From: Cafeteria roenbergensis
Lineage: Eukaryota; Sar; Bigyra; Bicosoecida; Cafeteriaceae
Length of the DNA stretch: 64,000 bases
NCBI GenBank assembly: GCA_008330645.1
Contig: VLTN01000026.1
Coordinates: forward strand, 1 to 64,000
Direction of reading: 5' to 3'
In this document: positions 24,554-34,373 of the stretch, piece by piece
Layout of the letters: each line of letters starts with the position of its first letter
How positions within the stretch are numbered: position 1 is the first letter of the stretch
Made by a program: the position numbers and the translations under genes
The notes under the pieces: generated by a model
What the model was told of the DNA's origin: nothing
Databases searched by the model: none
Seen by the model: only the letters and a program-made list of their open reading frames with translations

Positions 24554-25283
24554 AGTCTTCGCGGCCAGCTGCCAGGCGCGCGGGGCTCGCCCTCCGCCGG
24601 CGACAGGCGGCGTGGCGGGCCGGCCGTCGCAACGGAGGCTGCTGCTGCTGCTGCTGCTAGTAGTCGTCCCCCGCGCTCTGCAGGCAGCAAGCGTGCCCAA
24701 ACCTCCGCAATCGCGCTTGGAGGCGCCAGGGAGGCACCGAATCCAGGCACTATCCGCCGGTTGACCCACTCCTTTGCTGCGCCAGCGAGCGAATCAGCAA
24801 GGAACGTGCCGGAGAGCTGTTCGGCCGGAGGTGCAACCGCTGGCGTTCCTTAGCAGCGGCGGATGGGAGCCGTGCGCACCCGTTGCACGAGGCTGGTCCC
24901 GGCGCCTCGAGGTCCAACAGTTGCCTTGGTGTCATTCATTCGGCCCTCGCACGCGCCAGTCTCGCTTCGGTCCCATTGGGGCACCAATACTCTCAAGCCC
25001 GGACACAAGAGCCGATTGCGCCGGGCCATCTACACAGGTGGCAACAGCAACACCACGGATGCTTCGGCAGACTGAGGCGGAGAGCGTCTCCTGAGGAGCG
25101 GGGAAACAGGCTGGTTTGGGCCTCGTGTTCGATGTTCCGGGCACTGGCTGTAGCGACCATGCTGCAGCAATCTGATCCCGGTGCAACAGAGCCGCCAATT
25201 TCAAATGGCTTGCCCAAGCCAGCACTCGGCCCACAGTCGTGAGGCAACGGCTGAAGGCTCCCGGCAGAATCGAAGTAGGGGTC
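24554..25283. promoter_or_regulatory. Divergent intergenic region, CLC / RNASEH2B
   Basis: 730 bases separate the start codons of two divergently transcribed genes, so both promoters should lie here. A (GCT)7 microsatellite runs from about 24638 to 24658. I see no convincing TATA box. Long open frames across it are Arg/Ala/Ser-rich and judged non-coding. Confidence 0.4.
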
Positions 25284-27250
25284 ATGTCCATCACTATGGC
25301 GCGGCGGAGGCGCGTCCTCGTCTTGCCGTCGGGTGAGGCGGTGGCTTCCTCCTTGACAGCGCGCCTATACGGGTTCCCAAGCTGCGCCCACGCCAGCACC
25401 CCGGCCCACCAACGAAAACGATCGCAGGATTCGCGCCACAAGGCTTGAGCAGCGCGTCGGGGGAGAGCGTCCTGGCACTGCACAAGCTCCGCGACGGCAC
25501 AGGAGGTGAGCGGCGGCAGCAGCTCGCTGTCCACAAGCTGCGCAAGGCGCTCGCGCTCCGCGCCGCCTGGCTCGATCATCGCGCTGCTGACCGACGTGCG
25601 GCGCCCTTGCAGTCACTCGCCTCTTCGGGCTCGGGCACCCATCTGGCCCTGCTGGGCCGCTGGTGGCGCTGGAGTTCCGACTCGTGGCCAGCGATTCACC
25701 CTCGAGTTTTTTCGTGGGAAACTCGATTGTCGGAGGTGAGGCTGCGTCTTGTGAATGCAGGGCCCGGCTTGGTGGCGGCCAGGGCCCAGGCGAGAAGCAG
25801 CCCGCTCACCAAGCCCCGGCAGTCCCGGCCTCGCCGCTGCCGCTGCTCGCGCGTTCGCAGATGGCTCAGCTCTGCTGGGAACCCCTGTGGACCCGCTCCT
25901 CCTGGCGCTGCCGGTTCTGGAGGCCTCATCCGCGAAGCTGGTCCCCGGGTCGCAGCTTGTGGACAGCGTGGGTGCGACTTGGGGCCCGGCCAAGGCCTGG
26001 TCGCGGCTGCTTCGCGGCTGCCTCAGCCAAGGCCTGCTCGGGCGAGTGTGTGACGTGGACGGTGAGCCAGTGCGTCGTTGGGCGCACGCCCCTCGATCGT
26101 AGGGGCGGAGGCGGAAGGAGGGGCGACCGCGTGTCGCCGGGGAAGCGGGGCAGCAATCGTACCAGCACCCAGCGGAGAGGTGGCTACCGCGGATCACGAG
26201 AGTCGCTGGCGGGGACGGATCGAGTCTTGCCTTCCCGCGGCTGCCTGAATGGCCAGCCGTGGGGGCGGCTACCCGGTCGGCTCTCGGCCGCGGAGGCGGC
26301 TGCCCCCACGCCCGCTGCGCCGCTCCGCGAATCGGTTGCGCCGCAATACCACTGCCCCCGCAAGTGTCCTGCTGTCGCTGACTGCTGCTGTGATTGTGGA
26401 CCTTCCCTCCGTGGTGCCTGCGTTCCCAGAGCGGATGGGCCCGTCCATGCTGCTCTACCGGCTCTCTCTTCCCAAGACGCGGGCCTGGCTCCGGCGGAAG
26501 CTGGGCGCGGCGGTGGCGGCCATTGCCAGCGAGCGGGAGGCCCGTATCCTGACAGACGAGGCACTTCTTAGGGCTCGGCTGCAAAACGGGGAGTGCGGCG
26601 CGTTCCAGGTGTCATCGGGCAGCTCAGCGGCAGCTGCTGCGACAGCTGGCGCCACCCCGACGTCGGCGCCGGCCTCGTCTTGCCAGGCGGCTGGGACAGG
26701 CCCCGCTCGCCCCAACGGCCGCGCAGACGCCGCCGCGGCGGCGACGACAACAGCCGCTGTCGGACTGCCGGCCGTGCCCGCAGCGGGGTCGCTCTGCCCG
26801 GCAAGCGCCATCAAGGCCGCGTCGCGGCAGGATCTCGTGGAGGCCGCACGTCTCCTGGCGTCGTATCTCAGCGACGCCCTTGTTCAAGAGCTCTGCGATT
26901 GCGTGGCCGACGACGCGTCGGGCGTCGAGGCGCTTGATTGGGAGTTTGTGACTGGCAGGCGGGCACAGAGCAGGTCCTCCGCCGCCGCTACCGCCGCAAA
27001 GGCGAGCAGGGCTAGCAGGCCTCGCCCGGGGTACTCTGCGGCAGGGAGCGGGGGCGTTGCTGACGTGGCCCGGTTCATCTCGACGGGCAGGACGGCTGAG
27101 TCCGGCAGCTCGCCTGCCTCCAGCGAGGCCGCGAGGGCTGCGAAACGGAGGCTCAGCGGGGACGGGCGAGTGGCCAAGAAGCTCAAGGGTGTGGACACGT
27201 CAGGGATGCGGTCGCTGGCCTCCATGTTTGGGCCTCGCAGGAAAGCATGA
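25284..27250 (+). CDS. RNASEH2B: Ribonuclease H2 subunit B
   Basis: Four exons with matching phase: 25284-25332, 25613-25735, 25861-26061 and 26430-27250, 397 residues. The N-terminal part (RVLVLP, then LFGLGHPSG, then GTPVDPLLLALPVL) follows the triple-barrel domain that pairs with subunit C. The third and fourth exons carry the winged-helix-like part (LLYRLSLPKTRAWLRRKL) and the helix before the tail (DLVEAARLLASYLSD). The C-terminus KGVDTSGMRSLASMFGPRRK aligns with the vertebrate PCNA-binding tail that contains MKSIDAFFG. RNase H2 is the nuclear enzyme that removes ribonucleotides and RNA from DNA; B is a non-catalytic structural subunit that targets it to PCNA. An Ala/Thr-rich insert (about 26620-26800) separates the folded part from the tail. 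The start could also be ATG 25296. Confidence 0.9.
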
Positions 27251-27310
27251 CCCTAGCTTGCAAGCCGAGTATTGCGCGCCTTGCTAACATTGCTGCTTCA
27301 CGTGCCACTG

Positions 27311-28506
27311 ATGCCACGCTCCTCGCGCCAAGCACACGCAATGGTCGCCCGCGCCGCCGCTGCTTTCGTTCCTGCCCTAAGGCACCTGCCTCGGGTTGTC
27401 CGTCCAGACGGGAGGGCTCCCGTCGCGGCCATCGTTGCTGCTTCTTGCTCGGGCGGCATCGGACGGAACGGCGACCTTCCCTGGCGCATCCCCACAGACT
27501 TCGCATTCTTCGAGCAAACGTCACGGGCCACGCGGGTGAAGGCCTGCAAAAATGCTGTTGTGATGGGGTCGGGGACTTGGCTCAGTATGCCTGAAGCGCA
27601 GCGCCCGTTTGCCGGCAGGCTGAACGTGGTCCTCTCGCGGCAACCGCATCCGGCTGTCAAAGCGTGAGCGAGCATAGTCAAGCCCCAACCACCCCCCACA
27701 GTGGTCGTGCGGGGCACCACAGGTCGCGAAGAGAGTGACTGCATGGGGCCTTCATTTCCAAACCCGAATCCCAAACGCCCCACCCCCGACTGTCGCGCTC
27801 GCCGCAGGGCTTTGCGACTCCCCGACTCGGTGGTCTTGGCCCCGAGCCTGGACGCAGCTCTCGCGGAGCTTCGCTCTTGCGGTGAGCTTGCTCGGCAAAG
27901 TCTCAGTCGCTGTTCGCCGATTCGCTCCAATGCCCAGCATCAAGACTCGGGAAATCCAGGCTGTTGCCTGGCCAGCAATGGCGGCCAACGAACGAGCACA
28001 CGCGAATTGTTTTGTTGTTCTTCTGTGTAAACCCGCCACTGCAGAAGATAGGGAGGCTCTTGAGACGATTCATGTCATCGGGGGGGCGTCGGTGTACGAC
28101 CTGGCCCTCAGCAGCGGCGTTGTGGACTTGCTGTTGTTGACGCACGTCCAGCACCAGGCAGAATCGATCGAAACTGACACGGCCATGACTTGGCCTTTGC
28201 CGGCAGACAGCCCCTATCAGCGCGTCCTTCAAGGTGTGAGAGAAGCCTGCCAGTGGCTGGCCGAAGCTTGAGCTTCGGCGCTTGTGTTGCCACGCAGCAG
28301 GAGCGTGTGCTATACCTGGCTGTCACTGTCGTCCTTGCTGCCCGCTGTCGCAGCCGCCGATGTTGGAAAATGGATTTCTGTTTCAGTTCACCGCATGGGC
28401 AAAGCGAGGCAATGGCCAGTTGGAGGCCCCTGAAGAGCTGGCAGCGGGGTTTGAGTTTCTTCCGCCTGAGAGTTGCGGCAGAATGTCGCTGAGCATTTGC
28501 TGCTGA
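27311..28506 (+). CDS. Dihydrofolate reductase, stand-alone
   Basis: Four exons: 27311-27663, 27808-27881, 28045-28235 and 28354-28506, phases consistent, 256 residues. Hallmarks of DHFR are clear: GIGRNGDLPWRIPTDFAFF (substrate/NADPH loop with the W-R pair), NAVVMGSGTWLSMP, RLNVVLSRQ, IHVIGGASVYDLAL (the GG motif) and an acidic THVQ strand. The enzyme reduces dihydrofolate to tetrahydrofolate with NADPH for dTMP and purine synthesis. The first 45 or so residues are Arg/Ala-rich with no acidic residue before the Asp of RPDG, compatible with a mitochondrial presequence; ATG 27341 is an alternative start. The last exon (ENGFLFQFTAWAKR) supplies the final beta strands. No thymidylate synthase follows, unlike the fused DHFR-TS of most plants and many protists. 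Confidence 0.88.
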
Positions 28507-28654
28507 CTCTGCCAAACGGCGGAGCCGGCACTCTTGCAGGCCTGCACGGGCGCGGGGGCCAGGGCCTGGCGCAGCGCGCACAGTTACGCCTAGCTGGGCC
28601 TCCATTGGGCGGCTGCCGCTCGTCGGGGGAAGGCGCAGCGGGCCGCGTGGGCAA

Positions 28655-30532
28655 ATGGCTGGCACAGCTTGTTCTGACGCAATCGCCATTGCTTGGGCCT
28701 CCGGTCCAGCCACTTTCGACGAGCGCGCCCGCCGCATTAAGTTTCGCGAGAAGCACCCAAGTGAGTATTTTGGACCCCTGGCGGGGAGGGGAGAGGCGGA
28801 GCCAAGGTCTGCGCGGCGAGCCGGGCGCTGCTGCGGGGCGGGGCGTCGAGTTTTGCTCCGTCAACGCCGTGCCGTCCGCTGCCCTGCTGCCCTCGCAGAC
28901 CTGCACGAGCTGTTCACGCAGTTCAACCATCTGTTCTTCAGCGGGGCGCTGGACTGCGTGAGCGTGGAGTGGAGCAAGCGGATGACGCTGTGCGCGGGGC
29001 AGTGCCAGTTTTCAAGAACGCACTGCGTTGTGAAGCTTTCCGAGCCCTTACTGGCGCTTCGCCCCGAGGCCGACCTCGTGGACACGCTTCTCCACGAGCA
29101 GATCCATGCGTGGCTGTGGACCCGGCGCGTGTTTGAGCGCGAGGACAACGGCCACGGACCCCAGTTCAAGGCGAAAATGCGGGAGCTCAACCAAGCCTAC
29201 GGCACCTCCATCAGCCCCTACCACGACTGGCACGCGGAGGTGGACTCGTTCAGGGGCCACTGGTGGCGCTGCACCGGAATGTGCCGCCACCAGCCACCGC
29301 GGTACGGCATGGTTAAGCGGGCGATGAACAGGCGGCCAGGCCCCTCGGACCCGTGGTGGAAGGACCACGCTGAGCGATGCGGGGGGTCGTATGTCAAGGT
29401 GCGGGAGCCCGAGGGCTACGGCAAGAAGCGGGGCGGCAGCAGCGGCAAGAAGCGACCCCGCTCACAGTCCGCGAGGCGAACGCAGCCTGGTCAGCGGAGC
29501 GTCGACCCAGCTGCAGCAGCAGCAGCACCAGCGCCAGCAGCTGGCGCGACTGGCACCGGCGGCGCCGGCGCCGGCGTCAGGAAGGGACCTCGCCACCGCA
29601 CGCTCGACGACATGTTCGGCCAGCCAGCGACCCGCCCGGCGTCGGAAGCGGATGCGCAAGCGAGCGGCGCGGCCGGCGACGTCACCGGCGACGCAGTCCA
29701 GCGAGGCGCAGGGCCGGCCCGCGACGCTGAGGGCGTGTGGCCGCCCACCGCCCCCTTCAGCTACTGGCCGCGCCGAAGCAGCGGTCGCGTTGACCCACTT
29801 GCGGCGTTGCAGCGGCATGCCACGGGCTCTGCCACGGGCTCTGCCACGGGCTCTGCCGCGCCGGCGGCTGGAACAGGCCAGGGGACGACCGGAGAAGTTT
29901 CGGGGGGCGGTGCGGACGCTGCCGTGCCGGGTGGCAGGGGTGGCCTCGCCGCCTCTGCAGCTGTGTCTGCTGCGGGCGCGGGCGCGGGTGCGGGTGCTGG
30001 TGCTGCGAGTGTGGGCGGGTCTGGGCTGGCGCTAGGCGCGGCGGCTGCGGCCGCTGATAGCGAAGGCCGAAGCCTTCGCAACGAGGCTTGGCCGTTCAAG
30101 GGGCTTCGTGATGGCGAGATGATCGTGCTTGACGGCAGGGCCGAAGACGACGACGAGCTGGCTGTGATTGACCTGATGGACATGAGCGACGGCGAGTCGC
30201 TCTGTAGCGACCAGGATGCGCTTGCGGAGTGGGATGACGACGGCAGGGTCGATCGACCGGTGAGAGCCGCGGCTGCTGCAGACGGAACGAGCGGGGGCAG
30301 GGGGGACACACCCCGGAGCCAAAGGCCGGGCAGCCTCCCCCACAGCAGCGGCGGCGGTGTCGGCGGTGGCCAGGCGCCTGGGGGCGACCGGGCCAGTGCC
30401 TCGATCGGCACGAAGCGGCCGCGATTCGGCGACGCACCGGACGCCGCCGCCGCCGCCGCAGCTGCTGCTGCTGCTGTGGCGGCGGCGGTGCCTCCCCAGC
30501 TTGTTGTCGATCTTACGGCTGACCTAGACTAA
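28655..30532 (+). CDS. SPRTN: SprT/Spartan-type DNA-protein crosslink protease
   Basis: Two exons, 28655-28760 and 28899-30532, 579 residues. The SprT metalloprotease domain fills residues about 36-210: LFTQFNHLFFSG, VEWSKRMTLCAG, the zinc site LLHEQIHAW with third ligand in GHGPQF, then HWWRCTGMCRH and CGGSYVK, close to vertebrate Spartan. The family cleaves proteins crosslinked to DNA during replication. The rest is low-complexity. It holds a PIP-like motif (HRTLDDMFG), three copies of a 12-bp repeat coding ATGS (about 29818-29862), and two SUMO-interacting-like motifs, AVIDLMDMSDGE and QLVVDLTADLD, the latter at the extreme C-terminus. I see no UBZ zinc finger, which vertebrate Spartan carries. 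The start is the only ATG that keeps phase across the GTGAGT intron. Confidence 0.93.
   Translation: MAGTACSDAIAIAWASGPATFDERARRIKFREKHPSEYFGPLAGRGEAEPRSARRAGRCCGAGRRVLLRQRRAVRCPAALADLHELFTQFNHLFFSGALDCVSVEWSKRMTLCAGQCQFSRTHCVVKLSEPLLALRPEADLVDTLLHEQIHAWLWTRRVFEREDNGHGPQFKAKMRELNQAYGTSISPYHDWHAEVDSFRGHWWRCTGMCRHQPPRYGMVKRAMNRRPGPSDPWWKDHAERCGGSYVKVREPEGYGKKRGGSSGKKRPRSQSARRTQPGQRSVDPAAAAAAPAPAAGATGTGGAGAGVRKGPRHRTLDDMFGQPATRPASEADAQASGAAGDVTGDAVQRGAGPARDAEGVWPPTAPFSYWPRRSSGRVDPLAALQRHATGSATGSATGSAAPAAGTGQGTTGEVSGGGADAAVPGGRGGLAASAAVSAAGAGAGAGAGAASVGGSGLALGAAAAAADSEGRSLRNEAWPFKGLRDGEMIVLDGRAEDDDELAVIDLMDMSDGESLCSDQDALAEWDDDGRVDRPVRAAAAADGTSGGRGDTPRSQRPGSLPHSSGGGVGGGQAPGGDRASASIGTKRPRFGDAPDAAAAAAAAAAAVAAAVPPQLVVDLTADLD
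29818..29862 (+). repeat. 12-bp tandem repeat in SPRTN
   Basis: Three in-frame copies of gccacgggctct coding ATGS in the low-complexity region of SPRTN; a likely length-polymorphic site. Confidence 0.85.
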
Positions 30533-30957
30533 ACGGTCATCGGGCGTGCATCCATGAAGCGGAGGGGACCGCAGGGGGGACCGCAGGGGGGACCGCAGGG
30601 GGGAACGGGGGGGCTTGGGTTGGGGACAGGGCTCGCTCTGCCGAAGCGCGCTCAAGGGGCCGCGAGTGAATCGCGGGCGAGGCCGAGGGAGCCGAACAGC
30701 ACTACCCAGCCCAGCTTATTGCGCATCGAACACGACAAATGGGCGTGAAGCGCACTCATGCAACAGCTGCCTCTCCGCCAAGACATGCACACAGGGTTGT
30801 GTCCCTCCGCCCCCCGGGCCCAGTCCCCCCTTCCTGTCCAGTGCCGACATCGCCGCACACCGCGCCCCACGCGAGACGAAAAGGGATCACGTGACAGGTG
30901 GAGGGGGTCGGGCGTGACAGGTGGAGGGGGGCTTCGTGCAAGGGGACAGCCAGCATG
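30533..30957. other. Convergent 3' spacer with short tandem repeats
   Basis: 425 bases between the 3' ends of SPRTN (+) and BBIP1 (-). It holds about three copies of a gaccgcagggggg unit (30567-30602) and two copies of gtgacaggtggaggggg (about 30891-30931). No gene seen. Confidence 0.6.
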
Positions 30958-31531
30958 CTAAGAGGTCGGGGGCGCGGCTTCTGCGGTGGCCGCCGCCACA
31001 GCCGCTGAAGACGCTGCGGCAGCAGCCGCGTTGTCGCCTTCTTCCTTTGCCTCCTCTGCCACCACTTGCAGGCCGGCGCTGTCGGGTTGCTGCGCTTGGG
31101 CAACGGGCATGGGCTTGCTGACTGTGCGCGCCTCCCTTGCGGCCTTGGCGGCGTCCTCCTCAAGCTGCTCGAGGCGTTCCATCGTCACTGACTTGATGGG
31201 CAAAATTTTGGGCTTGCACATGACCTGCGCGGGCGCAGCAGAGAGCGGGGGCGGAGGCCCACGCGCGAGATTGGCCCGTGGCCGCAGCCGCGCCGCGCCT
31301 GTTCGCTCCCCCGCTTGCTTGGCGGCTCACCTCGGACAACTCTTGGCGCTCTGAGTACACGAGTCCGTCGAGAGGCAACAACTCTGCAATCCTGCCGTCG
31401 GCGTCGATGATCGAGCCGGAGGCTCCAGTCTGCGAGCGGGGCGCGCCGCAACAGGCCGCAGGCGGGGCGAGGGCTGGAGGGAGCGGCGCCAGCGGAACCA
31501 GGCCTTGACGCGCGCACGGGCGGCACTCCAT
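30958..31531 (-). CDS. BBIP1: BBSome-interacting protein 1
   Basis: Two small exons, 31531-31331 and 31224-30958, about 155 residues. The core across the splice junction, IAELLPLDGLVY then EVMCKPKILPIKSVTMERLE, matches the short conserved block of human BBIP1 (LCKPKLLPLKSLTLEKLE). BBIP1/BBIP10 is the smallest BBSome subunit; it helps assemble the complex that moves membrane proteins in and out of cilia. The human protein is about 92 residues; here the extra length is a Pro/Cys-rich N-terminus and an Ala-rich tail. The exact start is uncertain because an acceptor-like site (CTCGCAG, about 31430) could mean an additional upstream exon. It lies head-to-head with the TBC gene, 171 bases between start codons. 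Confidence 0.82.
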
Positions 31532-31702
31532 GCCGCACCTGCTCAGCCCCCGCCATTTTGCCGGTCCCGGGGCGCGCTGGCCGGGCGGGAGTGCTGGGCC
31601 GGCGGCCGCCACCTCTGCCAGCCTCAAGTTGGAATCGTGACTTGGGCGCTGCACTCTCGCACGGCTGCGTCCGACAGCAGCGGACTGCACCCCTGCCGAG
31701 CC

Positions 31703-33999
31703 ATGGCTTGGGCTCACCTGCCCCCGTCTCCTAATCGGGGCGCAGGTGGCGATGCCACGGGTGCGGCCGCACCGGAAGCGGGGCCGCCCATGTCTGCGGA
31801 AGTTGCGCAGTTGCGGCAAGAGGCCACTCGGCTTGCCATGGCGGAGCAGCGCGCGATGGACTCCAGCGAGGTGCGCGCGGCGATTCAGGAGCAGGACAGG
31901 CGGGCCGAAATGGCCCGGCGCGCGGACGCCAAGCGGTGCGCGCAGTGGGAAGCGTTGCTGGAGCGCTGGGACAACGGCGATGACTCTGTGCCCAGCAGCC
32001 TTGAGGCCCGCAAGTTGGGCCAATGCGGAATTCCGGAGCGGGTGCGCGGTCGAGCATGGCCCATGCTCATAGGCAACGGCCTGCGCATTACGCGGCGCCA
32101 CTACGCGGTGCTGTGCGAGCAGGCGGCCCAAATGGTGCCTTTGATGAAAAAGCGGCAGCGAGCTGAGGCCACTCTGGCAATCCACGCCCAGAAGCAGCGG
32201 CGCGTTGCCGCTCGCAAGGCCCGAGAGGATGCAGCCGCCAAGGCGGCGTTCTTCGAGGAGGCGGGCCCTTCAGGCGACGGGGCGGCTTCGGAAGGGCCCT
32301 CCGCGGCGCCGCCGCTCGAGTCGCCGGGTGCAGCGCCGCCCCCGCAGGCGCCCACCGCTGCTAAGGGGAGCAGCTCGCCCCCATCGTCGTCGAGCCACGG
32401 CCCGGCGGTGCCGCCCGCGTCTGCGGCGGTGTCTGCAGCCCCAGGGGCGGCGGGAGCCGCAGCGGACGCCCCTGCCCCAGGCGCGGCTGCGGCGGCGTGC
32501 GGGTCGCTGGCCAAGCGAGCCACTGCCAGCGCAGCCACGGACCCAGAGGAAGCCGAGGAGGCACGTCGCGTGGAGGAGGCACAACGAGTGCTGGACACGA
32601 CGCCAGTCTTTGGCAGCCAGCTGTCCGTGCTTGTTGTGGACTTGGACGTGCCTCGCACGTTCCCGCACCTGTCGTACTTCAAGCCAGGCACTGACATGGG
32701 CGAGGCCCTGCGCCGCATCCTCACCGCATTCATCTGCTACCGCCCCGATCGCGGGTACATCCAGGGCATGAGCTTTGTTGCTGCAACGGTGCTGCTGCAC
32801 GTGCCCGATGAGGCGCAGGCGTTTTCGGCGTTCGCAAACTTGATGCTGCGCCCGGCCATTTTCGAGGCCTTCGGAGACGGCGCGGACTTGGGAAATGTCC
32901 GGTTCATCGCAAGGCTGCGCGCCTTCGCTCGCGTTGTGGCGGCCAAACAGCCTCGCATCGCTCACAGGCTCCACACTCTGGACATCGGGCCGGACATGTT
33001 TGTCGGCGCGTGGTGAGCATCGCGTCCGGCCGCCGTGCCGCTGCCCGTCCCCGTCTGCGCCCGCCCGCCCGCCCGGGCACGCGCGTGCCACCGCAGCCCT
33101 GCCGCTCCCGCGAGTCGCCCATCGTCCCTGTTTGCCACCTCCTGCCCGCCCGCCCGCCGCGCGCGCGCCGCAGGAGCCGCACCATCTTCTCGCACGTCCT
33201 CCCCACGGAGCTCACCGCGCGCATCTGGGACCGCATCCTGGTGGAGGGCGACAGCTGGCCGTGGCGAGTGTGCGCGGCGCTGCTGGCCTCCCTCGGAGAC
33301 ATCGTGCTCAACCCCAAAGTGGACTTTGGCACCGTCAGCATGGTTCTGACCAACCCCAGCATCCTCCGCGACATGCCTGCCCTGGCGAGAGGGCGCGTCC
33401 CCTCGGGCGGCAGCAGCGTGTTGTCAATGTCCGGGGCGAGATCGTCTCGAGGCGGGAGCAGACGGGAGTCACAGGAGGAGCACCGGCCGGACATATCGGC
33501 ACCGCCCCCCAGCGCCGCTTCGGCTGCATCAACTCCCACTAGTGCGCGGGGGTCGGACACCGGCCCGCGCAGGGCGGGCGCGGCCAGCGTGGAGCGCGAC
33601 GAGGCTGGCGACGAGGCGAGCGGCGCCGCAACTGCAGGCGGTACCGTAGCGCCGTCCGCAGCGCATGCCCCGCTGCCGCTGCTACAACCAACGGAGGAGC
33701 AGAAGGAGGCTGCGATCCAGCGGCTGCTGGAGGCCATCCCGGGCCGGGACGACCCGCTAAACGCGGACAGGATCGGGAGGATGCTTGAGAGGTGCGGGTG
33801 GGACGACGCCCTGTTTGAGGCGTTCACCGCGGAGGAGGAGCGCCTCGTGAGGCGAGACGCCGCCCTCAGGGCGCGCTCGCGAAAGGAACCTGGAAAGTCG
33901 CGCCACCCACCCCTGCCGGGAGTGTGGGACTCGGGCGTGGCGGCGGCTGCCACGCCAGCGCAAGCGTCGAAGCCAGGCCTGTTCTCGTGGCTGTGGTAG
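31703..33999 (+). CDS. TBC-domain Rab GTPase-activating protein, TBC1D12/14-like
   Basis: Two exons, 31703-33012 and 33174-33999, 711 residues. The TBC domain starts at GIPERVRGRAWPMLIGN, which resembles TBC1D12/14 (SVRGKVWSLAIGN). Both catalytic fingers are present: VDLDVPRTFP (Arg finger) and GYIQGMSF (Gln finger). The domain resumes after the intron with IFSHVLPTELTARIWDRIL. Such proteins speed GTP hydrolysis by Rab GTPases on endosomes. About 120 Ala/Pro/Ser-rich residues (about 32230-32590) are inserted between the first helices and the Arg-finger motif. The C-terminus is disordered and ends FSWLW. Start chosen as the first in-frame ATG downstream of the BBIP1 promoter; a later ATG (MSAEVAQL, about 31791) is possible. 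Confidence 0.9.
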
Positions 34000-34373
34000 G
34001 CGGAAGCCCAGCTTGCGAGGCACGTGCGCCGTCTATTTGCTTTTGCGTTTGCTTGCAGCGCTGCTTCTGGTGGCAGCCGTCCAAAACTTGCTTGACTCGC
34101 ACTTGGGCGATGGAGCTGCGCAGCCTGGCACCAGCCTCGCATGCCACTCTTGCACCATGGGCCGGAAACGGCTTTGCCCCCAACGGCGGCGAGCAGGGCT
34201 CCGTGTCGGGCTCGCGGCCAATCGCAGTCGGTTGTGCAGCTGCATCGCGGAAATGGCAATCCATGGTGAACGAGGTCTCAGCTTCCAAGCGCCTCGTTGC
34301 CCCTTGTCGAAGCGCACGGACGACAGCGGCGAGCTGCTGGCGAAGCAAGCTGCAAAGGACCGGAGCAAGCTGC
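34000..34373. other. Convergent 3' spacer
   Basis: 374 bases between the 3' ends of the TBC gene and the aldose epimerase gene. I see no gene, repeat or clear polyadenylation signal. Confidence 0.4.

Noticed and set aside
24932-25579. A 215-codon minus-strand open frame upstream of and overlapping the first RNASEH2B exon
   Set aside because: It matches no family, starts without a good ATG context, and overlaps exon 1 of RNASEH2B, whose splicing and homology are well supported.
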